A program made the position numbers and the translations under genes. The notes under the pieces are model-generated. The model saw only the letters and a program-made list of their open reading frames with translations, made no database searches and was not told the DNA's origin. Of a DNA stretch of 64,000 bases, positions 43,735 through 53,268 are shown piece by piece (within the stretch, counting starts at the first letter, position 1; every line of letters begins with the position of its first letter). Origin of the DNA: Chryseolinea sp. H1M3-3 (GTDB lineage Bacteria; Bacteroidota; Bacteroidia; Cytophagales; Cyclobacteriaceae); the NCBI RefSeq assembly GCF_029360725.1, contig NZ_JARKMY010000010.1:700431-764430 (forward strand), written 5' to 3'.

Positions 43735-45656
43735 ATGCATTAATGGAACTTTTAAAAGCATCTGAGCTAAACATGTTAGGCTATACGTTGCTTCACTCTA
43801 TATGGCAAGCTTTTATTATCGCCATGGTTGTGATTTTGGTGTTACGGTTTATCCCGGCAAAGCTATCCAATGTCCGGTACACGATCGCATCCATTGGGTT
43901 GTTGATTATCATCTCGTTCTCTGTTATAACATTCCTTTATCTTCTGTCAACACCGACAGATCTAATGGTAGTACATGCCATGTCCGTTCAGCAGGCGTCG
44001 GTTGAATCCTCCAAACACCTTTCTGATCTATCTTTAAACAGCAGCATTGCCATTTTGAATGGTTTTATACAATCAAGTATTCCCGCATTTTTAGCTGCAT
44101 GGATCTTAGGAACCCTTCTTTTCACATTGCGCATAGTGACCGGGTTATGGTATGTTCAAAAGCTAAGAGTTGAATCCGTTTTGCTGGAAAATGAATGGAG
44201 TGATCGCATTCAATTCCTATCGAAGGAGCTTAATATCAATGCACTTGTTGCGCTGGCAGAATCGTCCGCCATTCACGCTCCCGTCATCATCGGCTACATC
44301 AAACCTATCATTCTTATTCCGATAGGAATGACGGCAAGCCTTTCTACGGCACAGCTGGAAACTATTTTCCTGCATGAGCTTATGCACATTCGCAGAAACG
44401 ATTATTTGATCAATCTGCTTCAGGCATTTATCGAGGCAATTTATTTTTTCAATCCTTTCGTCTGGATAATTTCTGGAATTATAAAAAGGGAACGGGAACA
44501 TTGCTGTGATGATGCTGTCGTTAAACATCAAGGAAATGCCAGGGACTATGTAAATGCACTTGCGACCCTAGAAGAAGTACGCCTGACAAAAGCTGGTATG
44601 TCATTATCGCTGGCTGAAAATAAGAATCAACTACTTAACAGAATTAAACGTCTTATGGAAAACACGGTAAAAAATTATTCCAGCAGGGAGAGAATCATTC
44701 CTGCCTTGCTGCTGGTCATTGGGCTTATTTGCGCATCCTGGATCTCATCACAAACAGGAAAACCTATTGATAGCACTACATCAGATACCCATAGCGTTGT
44801 TCAAGACACAACAAAAAAAGAAAAGAAAATCAAAAAAAATCAGAAAGTAACCTCAAGCAACAACGATAATCCATCGATTAAAAAAATCGATAAAGCACCA
44901 ACAGCTAAGGATGATCGCGATTCCGGTCGTGAAGATGACCAACGGTTTTCCCAGGGCCCAGTGCCTCCACCAGACTTCGATTTTGAGCTACCTCCAATGC
45001 CCGAGGTAAATGTTATGATACCGCCACTGCCTGATATTGGTGTAATGCTCCAAGGTTTTGATGGTGCCGCATTCTCCCCGATGCAGGAAAAAGACTGGGA
45101 AGCATTCAGTAAAGAATTTGAAGAGAATTTCAAAAGCAAGTTTGGCGACTTCTACGAGAAACACGAGAAGGAAATTGAACAGATCATGCAGGATGTAGAG
45201 CAAAACGTCAACAACAAATTCGACGATAGGTGGGAAAGCCAGATGCAGGATTACGCAAGAAAACAAGAAGCCTGGGCGAAAGCTTATGCCGAAAGATGGG
45301 AAAAGCAGGCCGAAAAATTTTCTTCCGACTATGCTGCTCAGATGGAGAAATCACACGAGAATTTAAAACGATTCGAGGATCTTCATGACCTGCATCGAAA
45401 AGAGTTTGAGAAAAATCAGCAGGAATTCGAGAAAAGTGCAAAAGCGTTTGAAGAAAAAAATAAACGTTTCGAGGAGGAACTAAAGTCTGAGCTAGTCAAA
45501 GATGGTTATCTCGACGAAAATGAAAAGTTAGAAAATATGCACTGGCACAATGGGAAAATTGAAATTAACGGTAAAAAGATTAAACCTGAGCACGAGCAAA
45601 AGTACAATGAACTCCATGAAAAGTACTTTAACATTCACGGGCGCAAGTTTGATTGA
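43731..45656 (+). CDS. BlaR1-type M56 membrane protease with charged coiled-coil C-terminal domain
   Basis: A 641-residue protein. Membrane segments lie at about 25-43, 52-73, 116-136 and 322-341, with the zinc site HELMH at 215-219 and REREHCCDDAVV following. After the fourth span come a Lys/Asp-rich linker (345-395), a proline-rich PPPDFDFELPPMP segment (about 400-440) and 200 residues of Glu/Lys/Phe-rich probable coiled coil (about 445-620). The last part replaces the beta-lactam sensor of BlaR1. It should cleave the co-encoded BlaI on a signal reaching its periplasmic domain. The signal is unknown. Confidence 0.88.
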   Translation: MNALMELLKASELNMLGYTLLHSIWQAFIIAMVVILVLRFIPAKLSNVRYTIASIGLLIIISFSVITFLYLLSTPTDLMVVHAMSVQQASVESSKHLSDLSLNSSIAILNGFIQSSIPAFLAAWILGTLLFTLRIVTGLWYVQKLRVESVLLENEWSDRIQFLSKELNINALVALAESSAIHAPVIIGYIKPIILIPIGMTASLSTAQLETIFLHELMHIRRNDYLINLLQAFIEAIYFFNPFVWIISGIIKREREHCCDDAVVKHQGNARDYVNALATLEEVRLTKAGMSLSLAENKNQLLNRIKRLMENTVKNYSSRERIIPALLLVIGLICASWISSQTGKPIDSTTSDTHSVVQDTTKKEKKIKKNQKVTSSNNDNPSIKKIDKAPTAKDDRDSGREDDQRFSQGPVPPPDFDFELPPMPEVNVMIPPLPDIGVMLQGFDGAAFSPMQEKDWEAFSKEFEENFKSKFGDFYEKHEKEIEQIMQDVEQNVNNKFDDRWESQMQDYARKQEAWAKAYAERWEKQAEKFSSDYAAQMEKSHENLKRFEDLHDLHRKEFEKNQQEFEKSAKAFEEKNKRFEEELKSELVKDGYLDENEKLENMHWHNGKIEINGKKIKPEHEQKYNELHEKYFNIHGRKFD

Positions 45657-45687
45657 GCATTTGCACCTTGGGCGGAAATAAATTGGG

Positions 45688-46167
45688 CTACTTAGGAATA
45701 GAGTTATTCTCTACGCGTAGCCCCACCGCTAAGATTCCCTGCAATGTATCTACACGCATCAGTTGTTCGAATTTCACTTTATATTTACCGCGGTATTTAA
45801 ACTGATAGTCCTTTAGCAATTCAAATCGGTGATCATAAATATCGCCAAGGCCACTGTTCCCGAAAGGTTCGCCTGTCTTCGAATCGAAAAGGTATTGGGT
45901 CACTAATTTTTTTTCCAGCTCTGCTCCTGTAGAATCTTGAAGAGAGTAGTTGAAAAAAAGCCTTGCATAGGGATAGGAAATTGTATTTCGAACATTTCCA
46001 TACAAGGTGTACCTATCGGCGGGTTTGTCAATGGTAAATTCAAACTCAGGCTTTTCACTGATCAGCCAGTACCTATCCTGAAAATCAGTATTTTGTTCAT
46101 AGACTCGCGATTCGTCACAACCAGAAAAAAGCAAACAAAGGCTGCTTAGGAGAATAACAACTCTCAT
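45688..46167 (-). CDS. gldH: Gliding motility lipoprotein GldH
   Basis: A 159-residue lipoprotein with signal LLSSLCLLFSGC (Cys17). The sequence YEQNTDFQDRYWLISEKPEFEF and the later YSLQDSTGAELEKKLV, LGDIYDHRFELLKDYQF and VGLRVE blocks match GldH, which is needed for gliding in Flavobacterium. It is anchored in the envelope. Its start overlaps the ricT stop by four bases, and purD lies just upstream of ricT, an order conserved in Bacteroidota. Confidence 0.9.
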   Translation of the reverse strand: MRVVILLSSLCLLFSGCDESRVYEQNTDFQDRYWLISEKPEFEFTIDKPADRYTLYGNVRNTISYPYARLFFNYSLQDSTGAELEKKLVTQYLFDSKTGEPFGNSGLGDIYDHRFELLKDYQFKYRGKYKVKFEQLMRVDTLQGILAVGLRVENNSIPK

Positions 46168-47348
46168 CGTTGATCGCCAGGTTTGGGTTTACGATTAGGA
46201 TTAGGTCGATTATGTCGTGCCTGATCTCTTCCTTCACCTCCGCCACCACTTTTCTTCTTCTTTCTCTTTTTTGATTTGCCTTTAAACTTCTGATCCATTC
46301 GCGCCAAATCGCTATTCAGAGTTTCAACCGGAATTTTTTCAGCTTCCACATCAATTTCCAAACTTGCTGGCTTCTTGCCCTCACGATTCATTCGAAGAAT
46401 GTGATTGACCCGTTGGATATTCAAAGGGTACCAAGTATTTTCTTCATTAAACCCAAACCACATGATCTTCCGGAAGATATCAGTTTTTTGAAGCGTAGCA
46501 TCGCCCTTTTCTGTTAATAAAGGACCCTCGATCTTTGGAATGTCTTCTAAAGCCTCCATGTAAGTCTCCAACTCATAATTCAAGCAACATTTTAATCGTC
46601 CGCATTGGCCTGATAATTTGCTGGGATTAAGCGAAAGGTTTTGATAACGCGCGGCACTCGTCGACACATTCTTGAAATCACTTAACCACGTTGCACAGCA
46701 GAGCTCTCTTCCGCAAACCCCAATTCCTCCCAGCCGGCCAGCTTCCTGTCGTAAACTGATTTGCCGCATTTCTACTCGGATCTTGAACTCGCCTGCCAGC
46801 AATTTGATCAATTCACGGAAATCAACTCGGTCATCCGCCGAATAGAAAAAGGTGGCTTTCATATTATCAGCCTGATATTCGACGTCGGAAAGTTTCATCT
46901 CCAACTTGAGATCCCGGATAATTTCCCGTGTACGATAAAGAGTAGGAAGTTCCCGCTTCTTTACATCTTCAAATTTTTCTAAATCCTTTTGATGAGCGAT
47001 GCGATAGACTTTTTTTATTTCATCGTCATTGTTCACCTTTTTCTTTTGCATTTGCAACCGGACAAGTTCGCCTTGCAAAGATACGTGTCCAATATGGTGG
47101 CCGTTAGGTACCTCAACGACAACAGCATCTCCTGTAGTAACCGTTAAGTTATCGGTAAGCCTGAAAAATTCTTTCCGCCCGTTTTTAAATCTGACCTCAA
47201 CAATTTTGAATTTGTCTTCACTCGGCATGTCCATGTTGGAAAGCCAATCAAAGACATTCATCTTATTACAACCGCCTGTGTTACAAGCGCCATTATTATT
47301 GCAGCCAGAGACTACTCCACTTTTAGTTGTTCCACATGAGCATCCCAT
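46164..47348 (-). CDS. ricT: RicT / PSP1-domain protein (YaaT-like)
   Basis: A 394-residue protein with the PSP1 domain (about 110-260: KFEDVKKRELPTLYRTREIIRDLKLEMKLSDVEYQADN, GRLGGIGVCGRELCCATWL, LNPSKLSGQCGRLKCCLNYE). The clustered cysteines fit the iron-sulfur role known for the B. subtilis Ric complex. The N-terminus is a Cys/Gly/Asn-rich tail with six cysteines in the first 28 residues (MGCSCGT, GCNNNGACNTGGCNK), and the C-terminus is very basic. No ricA or ricF is seen. It overlaps gldH and starts 4 bp after purD. Confidence 0.9.
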   Translation of the reverse strand: MGCSCGTTKSGVVSGCNNNGACNTGGCNKMNVFDWLSNMDMPSEDKFKIVEVRFKNGRKEFFRLTDNLTVTTGDAVVVEVPNGHHIGHVSLQGELVRLQMQKKKVNNDDEIKKVYRIAHQKDLEKFEDVKKRELPTLYRTREIIRDLKLEMKLSDVEYQADNMKATFFYSADDRVDFRELIKLLAGEFKIRVEMRQISLRQEAGRLGGIGVCGRELCCATWLSDFKNVSTSAARYQNLSLNPSKLSGQCGRLKCCLNYELETYMEALEDIPKIEGPLLTEKGDATLQKTDIFRKIMWFGFNEENTWYPLNIQRVNHILRMNREGKKPASLEIDVEAEKIPVETLNSDLARMDQKFKGKSKKRKKKKSGGGGEGRDQARHNRPNPNRKPKPGDQR

Positions 47349-47352
47349 CCCG

Positions 47353-48639
47353 CTAACCTTTATAATTCATTAAATCTTGTCCGATATCTTTTCTATAATA
47401 AAGACCATCCCAATAAACCTGGGCAGCCGTTTCATACACTTGAGCACGTGCTTCTTCCAGGGAATTGCCCTTCCCGGTGATGGCCAAAACACGTCCTCCA
47501 TCAGTTAATACATTATTGTTTTGTTTCTTGGTTCCAGCATGAAAAATAAGGGCATCAACATCCTTTTCTAGCCCGACAATCGACTTCCCTGTTTTGTATT
47601 CTCCAGGGTATCCGCCGGAAACCAAAGCTACCGTTACGGCGTGATGCGCATCAATTTCTACCTGTTTTCCTTTAAGATCACCTTTCGCGGCAGCAGCTAA
47701 AAGATCGACAAAATCATTTTTAATCCGCGGCATCACCGCTTGGGTTTCCGGATCGCCCATTCGCGCATTGTATTCGATCACGAAGGGTTCACCTCCAACA
47801 TTCATAATCCCCACGAAAATGAAACCCTTATAATCAATTCCCTCCTGGATCAGGCCCTCAATGGTAGGTTTCACAACCCTTTCTTCAATTTTTTTCATGA
47901 ATGATGGCGTAGCGAATGACACGGGTGAAACAGCCCCCATTCCACCAGTATTGAGACCAAGGTCGCCTTCCCCAATTCGTTTATAATCTTTTGCTTCGGG
48001 AAGGATTACATAATCTTTACCGTCGGTAAGAACGAAGACAGAAACCTCAATACCATTTAAAAACTCCTCGATCAATACCTTGGAACTGGCTTCCCCGAAC
48101 TTCTTATTCACCAACATTTCCTTGATTACTGCCTTTGCTTCCCCCTGACTTAGACTGATGATTACACCCTTTCCTGCCGCCAGTCCATCTGCCTTGAGTA
48201 CGATGGGTGGCTTACAGGTAGAAATGTAGTCGAATGCTTCGGTGAGGTTGGATGCATTAAAGGTCCTCGCTTTGGCAGTGGGAACATGATGCCTGATCAT
48301 AAATTGTTTTGAAAAATCTTTGCTGCCCTCTAATTGAGCTCCAATTTTTCCAGGTCCTACCATCAGGATGTTCTTTAACAGCGCATTCTGCTCGAAAAAA
48401 TCTCTGATTCCATTCACAAGCGGTCCTTCAGGCCCGACTACCACCAAGTCAACATCTTTTTCAAGACAAAATTTACCCAACGCATCGAAATCATTTATGC
48501 CAATGGGCACATTCTCGGCAATCAACGAAGTACCGGCGTTGCCGGGCGCAACAAAAATTTGATCACAAAGCGAACTCTGCCGCATTTTCCAGCAAAGCGC
48601 ATGCTCCCTTCCGCCATTACCAATTACGAGAATGTTCAT
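47353..48639 (-). CDS. purD: Phosphoribosylamine-glycine ligase
   Basis: A 428-residue GAR synthetase, the ATP-dependent second step of purine synthesis. The N-terminal GNGGREHALCWKM, VVVGPEGPLVNGI, the ATP-grasp KADGLAAGKGVIIS, and the metal-binding EYNARMGDPETQ are present. Length is normal. It is the first gene of the purD-ricT-gldH run; spacing to ricT is 4 bp. Confidence 0.96.
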   Translation of the reverse strand: MNILVIGNGGREHALCWKMRQSSLCDQIFVAPGNAGTSLIAENVPIGINDFDALGKFCLEKDVDLVVVGPEGPLVNGIRDFFEQNALLKNILMVGPGKIGAQLEGSKDFSKQFMIRHHVPTAKARTFNASNLTEAFDYISTCKPPIVLKADGLAAGKGVIISLSQGEAKAVIKEMLVNKKFGEASSKVLIEEFLNGIEVSVFVLTDGKDYVILPEAKDYKRIGEGDLGLNTGGMGAVSPVSFATPSFMKKIEERVVKPTIEGLIQEGIDYKGFIFVGIMNVGGEPFVIEYNARMGDPETQAVMPRIKNDFVDLLAAAAKGDLKGKQVEIDAHHAVTVALVSGGYPGEYKTGKSIVGLEKDVDALIFHAGTKKQNNNVLTDGGRVLAITGKGNSLEEARAQVYETAAQVYWDGLYYRKDIGQDLMNYKG

Positions 48640-48765
48640 GGTTGTATTTTCGGTTGAATCCCAAAGATAACCGCGAATTCGGTGAAATAAAATATCGCTA
48701 TCCCTTAATCACGATTTGAAGTAGACATGACATTGACTTCTGAGGGAAGCTCTCCGAAATAGGCT

Positions 48766-48802
48766 ATAAAAAACGGTGACAAGGGATTAACCTAATCACC
48801 GT
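48766..48802 (-). terminator. Terminator after recQ
   Basis: ACGGTGA (48773-48779) pairs with TCACCGT (48796-48802), with further inner pairing possible; on the minus strand it is followed by TTTTTTATA. It lies 27 bp past the recQ stop. Confidence 0.75.
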
Positions 48803-48828
48803 AATGTTATCATTTATTAAAGTCGCCC

Positions 48829-51027
48829 CTAGTTCGCGTATTCGGACATGAACTTGATACGCATCATTCTTACCTCCTCTTCGGAATAAGCCGACATCGA
48901 CTGGTCGCCCAACGCCTCATCCAGACTGTCTGTTTCCGCGTTCATGAAATAGTCATGAATGTCATCCTGTTTATGCGGGTCAATTACCTGGTCGATATAA
49001 TAGTTAAGATTCAGCTTAGTTCCCGAATAACAAATGTTCTCAATTTCAGTGAGCAATTCATCAAACGACAACCGGGCCTTCTCCGCTATCTCTTCTAGAT
49101 CAACCTTGCGATCTATTTGCTGAATAATAAGAATTTTTGTTTTCGACTTGTTGACCGATGATTTTACAACCACCTCATTAGCGGTTTCAATATCATTCTC
49201 GTCGACATAATTCTGAATTACCTCTAAAAACTTGGCCCCAAACTTATTTACCTTGCCCATTCCCACGCCGTTGACCTGTGCAAGATCTTCTTTCGTGGTA
49301 GGATAGGTGGTAGCCATTTCTTCCAATGACGGGTCCTGGAATATCACATAAGGCGGAAGATTTTTTTCCTTGGCAATCTTCTTTCTTAACGTCTTTAGAA
49401 TTTCGAAAAGCTTGGTGTCGTAGGCTCTTGGATTTGCAGGACCTTTGTCGCTTGATTCTTCTTCCTCCTCAATCTCTGTGGTAAAGTCATGATCGCGCGC
49501 CAGAATGATCTCATGCGGCTTCTTTAAAAATTCGTTTCCACGTTGACTTATCTTAAGATTACCAATATTCTCGATATCTTTTTCCAGGTATTGATAGATC
49601 AATGCCTGACGAATAATTGACTTCCAGTAATCGGCATCTTCATTACTGCCTTTGCCATAAACCGCTAAATCGAAATGACCGTAACTCTTTACGTATTCAT
49701 CTTCTACGCCCCGGATAACATTTACGAGGTGATTGAGTCCGAATCGTTCGTTTGTTTGCTTCACTGCCTGCAACGCAATAAGCACTGCATCCGTTCCATC
49801 GAACCGTTCACGCGGATGAACGCAGTTGTCGCACATGCCGCAGTTTTCTTGTAAGTATTCTTCACCGAAATAGTGAAGCAACTGTCTTCTTCGGCATACC
49901 GGTGATTCGGCATAGTACTCCATCTCCTGGAGCAGTGTGCGAGCATTTTCCCGTTCTTGAACCGGCTTATCCTTATTGAATTTTTCTAACTTATTAAGAT
50001 CATTGTGACTGTAGAACATGAGACAGTGGCCTTCAAGTCCGTCGCGTCCACCCCGTCCGGTTTCCTGATAATATCCTTCCAACGACTTGGGTACATCATA
50101 ATGAACCACAAACCGTACATCAGGCTTGTCGATACCCATCCCGAAAGCGATGGTAGCGACGATAATGTCCGTTTCCTCATTCAAGAAATCATCTTGATTT
50201 TTCATCCGTACATCCGGATCAAGACCCGCATGATACGGTGCTGCTTTGAAACCATTTACGTTTAGCAATTGTGCGATTTCTTCTACCTTCTTGCGGCTGA
50301 GGCAATAGATCACACCTGATTTACCCTTGTTATCTTTTAAGAATTTGATGAGTTGTTTCTTCGTCTCTTTCTTAGGTCGAACCTCATAGAAAAGGTTCTT
50401 ACGGTTAAAAGAAGAAATAAAAACATCAGCTTCCTCCATTTGTAAATTCTTCTGAATATCAAGCTGCACTTTTGGTGTAGCCGTCGCAGTTAATGCAATC
50501 ACAGGCATGTCACCAAGACTGTGAATCATTGTTTTGATCTTTCGATATTCAGGGCGGAAATCATGTCCCCACTCTGAAATACAATGGGCCTCATCGATAG
50601 CAACAAATGAAACGTTTACTTTTTTCAGAAACTCAATTGTCTCTTCTTTATTAAGGGACTCCGGAGCGACGTAAAGCAACTTGACATTGCCATTCATGCA
50701 ATCTTTTTTCAGCCTTGTGATTTCACCTTTGCTAAGTGTTGAATTTAGAAACCGTGCATTTACTCCGTAAGCATTCATTTGATCCACCTGATTTTTCATC
50801 AAAGCAATCAAAGGAGAGATGACAATCGCTAAACCTGGCCGAACCATCGCAGGTAGTTGGTAGCATAATGATTTACCAGCACCGGTTGGCATAATAACAA
50901 ACGTATTCTTGCCGTCCAGTAAATTCCGGATGATTTCTTCCTGGTTACCTCTAAATTGGCTGTAACCGAAAATTTCTTTTAATCTTTCTTTGAGGGTATC
51001 TTTCTCTTCGACCAACATCGTTTTCAT
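48829..51027 (-). CDS. recQ: ATP-dependent DNA helicase RecQ
   Basis: A 732-residue helicase starting at ATG 51027 (MKTMLVEEKD); a TTG at 51069 would add 14 residues but overlaps the kdsD promoter. Motifs: MPTGAGKSLCYQLPA (Walker A), AIDEAHCISEWGHDFRPEY (DEAH box), TATATPKVQLDI, GIDKPDVRFVVHYD and QETGRGGRDG. The RecQ-Ct zinc cysteines (SPVCRRRQLLHYFGE, CGMCDNC) and winged helix follow, then an HRDC domain (about 520-610) and a C-terminal acidic extension. It unwinds DNA in recombination repair. Divergent from kdsD. Confidence 0.95.
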   Translation of the reverse strand: MKTMLVEEKDTLKERLKEIFGYSQFRGNQEEIIRNLLDGKNTFVIMPTGAGKSLCYQLPAMVRPGLAIVISPLIALMKNQVDQMNAYGVNARFLNSTLSKGEITRLKKDCMNGNVKLLYVAPESLNKEETIEFLKKVNVSFVAIDEAHCISEWGHDFRPEYRKIKTMIHSLGDMPVIALTATATPKVQLDIQKNLQMEEADVFISSFNRKNLFYEVRPKKETKKQLIKFLKDNKGKSGVIYCLSRKKVEEIAQLLNVNGFKAAPYHAGLDPDVRMKNQDDFLNEETDIIVATIAFGMGIDKPDVRFVVHYDVPKSLEGYYQETGRGGRDGLEGHCLMFYSHNDLNKLEKFNKDKPVQERENARTLLQEMEYYAESPVCRRRQLLHYFGEEYLQENCGMCDNCVHPRERFDGTDAVLIALQAVKQTNERFGLNHLVNVIRGVEDEYVKSYGHFDLAVYGKGSNEDADYWKSIIRQALIYQYLEKDIENIGNLKISQRGNEFLKKPHEIILARDHDFTTEIEEEEESSDKGPANPRAYDTKLFEILKTLRKKIAKEKNLPPYVIFQDPSLEEMATTYPTTKEDLAQVNGVGMGKVNKFGAKFLEVIQNYVDENDIETANEVVVKSSVNKSKTKILIIQQIDRKVDLEEIAEKARLSFDELLTEIENICYSGTKLNLNYYIDQVIDPHKQDDIHDYFMNAETDSLDEALGDQSMSAYSEEEVRMMRIKFMSEYAN

Positions 51028-51046
51028 CTTGATAAAACCTAAATTG

Positions 51047-51054
51047 TATCTTTG
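51047..51054 (+). promoter_or_regulatory. Probable -7 promoter element of kdsD
   Basis: TATCTTTG, a full match to TAnnTTTG, 34 bp before the kdsD TTG start and just upstream of the recQ ATG. Confidence 0.45.
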
Positions 51055-51087
51055 TCTTTCTCGTAACAAAGTAATCTTGAAAAGGAA

Positions 51088-52056
51088 TTGAATTTAGTTA
51101 AAAATATTAAAAAAATTGCTCGCGACGTATTATTAAATGAGTCTGAAGCAATTCATAACATCGCCAATTTTATTGATGACAATTTTGAAGCCTGTGTCAG
51201 AGAGATATATTCTGCAAAGGGCCGCGTTGTCATTACAGGCGTTGGCAAAAGTGCCATTATAGCCAATAAAATTGTTGCTACTCTTAACTCCACTGGTACA
51301 CCTTCCGTCTTCATGCATGCTGCTGACGCCATCCATGGCGACCTTGGCATGATTCAGCCTGAAGACATTGTAATTTGTATTTCTAAAAGTGGAAATACCC
51401 CCGAAATTAAAGTATTAATTCCGTTACTCAAACGAAGAGGATCAAAGCTTGTTGCTTTAGTTAGCAACACAAATTCATATCTTGCAGAGCAAGCCGATTT
51501 TATACTAAATGCAACGATTGCAGAAGAAGCATGCCCTCTTAACCTTGCTCCAACAACAAGTACAACTGTGCATGTTGCTTTGGGCGATGCGCTTGCAGTT
51601 TGCCTTTTGGAGCTACGCGGGTTTACCAGTCGTGACTTCGCAGAGTACCATCCGGGAGGATCACTTGGGAAACAATTATATCTTAAGGTCTCTGATATTT
51701 ATGTTCATAACGAACTCCCTATTGTTAGTCCGGATACACTATTAAAGGATGTAATACTGGAAATATCCAGCAAACGTTTGGGATGCACAGCCGTAGTAGA
51801 TGAGAAAAAAATTCTGCACGGAATTATTACCGATGGGGACTTGAGGCGGATGCTTCAAAAAGTGAGTAATCTTACCGATATAACGGCAAAAGACATTATG
51901 ACACGAACGCCAAAGAAAATTGAAAAAGATGAATTTGCTGTCGCTGCCTTACATTTGATGCAAGAAAATAATATTACACAACTGGTCGTGATGAACGGTG
52001 TTCAGATTGCAGGATTTATTCATCTTCACGATCTTTTAAAAGAAGGAATTGTTTGA
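51088..52056 (+). CDS. kdsD: Arabinose-5-phosphate isomerase (KdsD/KpsF family)
   Basis: A 322-residue protein with an SIS domain (about 35-190; VVITGVGKSAIIANKIVATLNSTGTP, HAADAIHGDLG, SKSGNTPEI) and two CBS domains (about 205-320). It converts ribulose-5-phosphate to arabinose-5-phosphate for Kdo and LPS synthesis. The start must be the TTG at 51088: the frame is closed by a stop at 51064 and the first in-frame ATG lies inside the SIS core. It precedes manC by 63 bp, a sensible cell-surface sugar pair. Confidence 0.92.
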   Translation: MNLVKNIKKIARDVLLNESEAIHNIANFIDDNFEACVREIYSAKGRVVITGVGKSAIIANKIVATLNSTGTPSVFMHAADAIHGDLGMIQPEDIVICISKSGNTPEIKVLIPLLKRRGSKLVALVSNTNSYLAEQADFILNATIAEEACPLNLAPTTSTTVHVALGDALAVCLLELRGFTSRDFAEYHPGGSLGKQLYLKVSDIYVHNELPIVSPDTLLKDVILEISSKRLGCTAVVDEKKILHGIITDGDLRRMLQKVSNLTDITAKDIMTRTPKKIEKDEFAVAALHLMQENNITQLVVMNGVQIAGFIHLHDLLKEGIV

Positions 52057-52119
52057 TACACTTGCAGTCTTAATTTAAATCGATTTCGGGCGTATAAATT
52101 TTACAACCAAAAAATCTCA

Positions 52120-53196
52120 ATGAACAAGAATCTTTATGTGGTGCTCATGGCCGGTGGCGTCGGAGTACGCTTTTGGCCTTATAGTAGAAACTCTAAACCA
52201 AAACAATTTTTAGATGTGTTGGGCACAGGCAAAACACTACTTCAATCAACCTTCGAACGCTTTCTTCCCATTTGTCCCGCCGAAAATATTTATGTTGTAA
52301 CACACGAGGAACACGCTCACCTTGTTAAACAACAACTCCCTCAAATTGCAGATGACCAGATCTTAGCAGAGCCGATGCGCAAAAACACGGCTCCCTGCAT
52401 AGCTTATGCTTATTATAAAATTGGCCAGCTAAATAAAGATGCCATTATAGTTGTTACGCCATCCGATCATTTAATTATGAAGGAAGATGTATTTCTGGAT
52501 GTCATTAAAAAAGCCGCCGATCAAGCGGCCACACAAGACAAACTGATAACCTTAGGAATTTCACCAACCCGTCCGGAGACTGGCTATGGTTACATTCAAT
52601 ATCATACCGACAAAAGTTTTGCCAAACGTGTAAAGACATTCACCGAAAAACCTGAATTGTCGTTAGCAAAAAAATTCCTGGAGAGCGGAGATTTCGTTTG
52701 GAATTCAGGGATTTTTATTTGGGGGGTGGAAGCCATCAACAAAGCGTTCCACCAATACCTTCCTGAGATGACTGAAGTCTTTGACGAGATCAAATCAAAA
52801 CTTGGAACGCCAGAAGAAAAAGCTGTAATACGCGGCGCCTATTCTCAATGCAAGAATATCTCGATCGATTATGGCATCATGGAGAAAGCACAAAATGTAT
52901 ATGTGTGCTTAGGCAATTTCACCTGGTCAGACTTGGGATCATGGGCCTCTATACACGAAATATCAGTGAAGGACGACAACAATAATGTGATCAATGCGAA
53001 CACGCATACTTATGACACGCGCAACTGTATTATAAAAGGCTCTCCCGACAAGCTCATCATTGTCCAAGGTCTCAATGGTTATCTTGTTGGCGAATTTGGT
53101 AATGTGGTCATTGTTTGTGAAAAAGATAAGGAAGAGCAATTCAGAAGATTTGTAAGCGATCTTAAAGCGAAGCCGAACGCCACGGAGTTTATTTAA
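52120..53196 (+). CDS. manC: Mannose-1-phosphate guanylyltransferase
   Basis: A 358-residue nucleotidyltransferase making GDP-mannose. The signature MAGGVGVRFWPYSRNSKPKQF (about 11-31), TPSDHLI, ETGYGYIQ, FTEKPEL and WNSGIFIWG are all present. It is the short form with no C-terminal phosphomannose isomerase domain. It follows kdsD and likely supplies GDP-sugars for surface glycans. A strong hairpin separates it from the convergent M28 peptidase gene. Confidence 0.94.
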   Translation: MNKNLYVVLMAGGVGVRFWPYSRNSKPKQFLDVLGTGKTLLQSTFERFLPICPAENIYVVTHEEHAHLVKQQLPQIADDQILAEPMRKNTAPCIAYAYYKIGQLNKDAIIVVTPSDHLIMKEDVFLDVIKKAADQAATQDKLITLGISPTRPETGYGYIQYHTDKSFAKRVKTFTEKPELSLAKKFLESGDFVWNSGIFIWGVEAINKAFHQYLPEMTEVFDEIKSKLGTPEEKAVIRGAYSQCKNISIDYGIMEKAQNVYVCLGNFTWSDLGSWASIHEISVKDDNNNVINANTHTYDTRNCIIKGSPDKLIIVQGLNGYLVGEFGNVVIVCEKDKEEQFRRFVSDLKAKPNATEFI

Positions 53197-53234
53197 AAAA
53201 AATGCTTTGTGCAGGTTAACTGTACAAAGCATTT
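53197..53234. terminator. Bidirectional terminator between manC and the M28 peptidase gene
   Basis: AAATGCTTTGT (53200-53210) pairs perfectly with ACAAAGCATTT (53224-53234), extended inward by GCAG/CTGT around a five-base loop. On the minus strand a run of eight T follows, so it is strongest for the M28 gene. Confidence 0.85.
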
Positions 53235-53268
53235 AATATCACCAGAGTTCGATTCCCAACGAGTGTTT

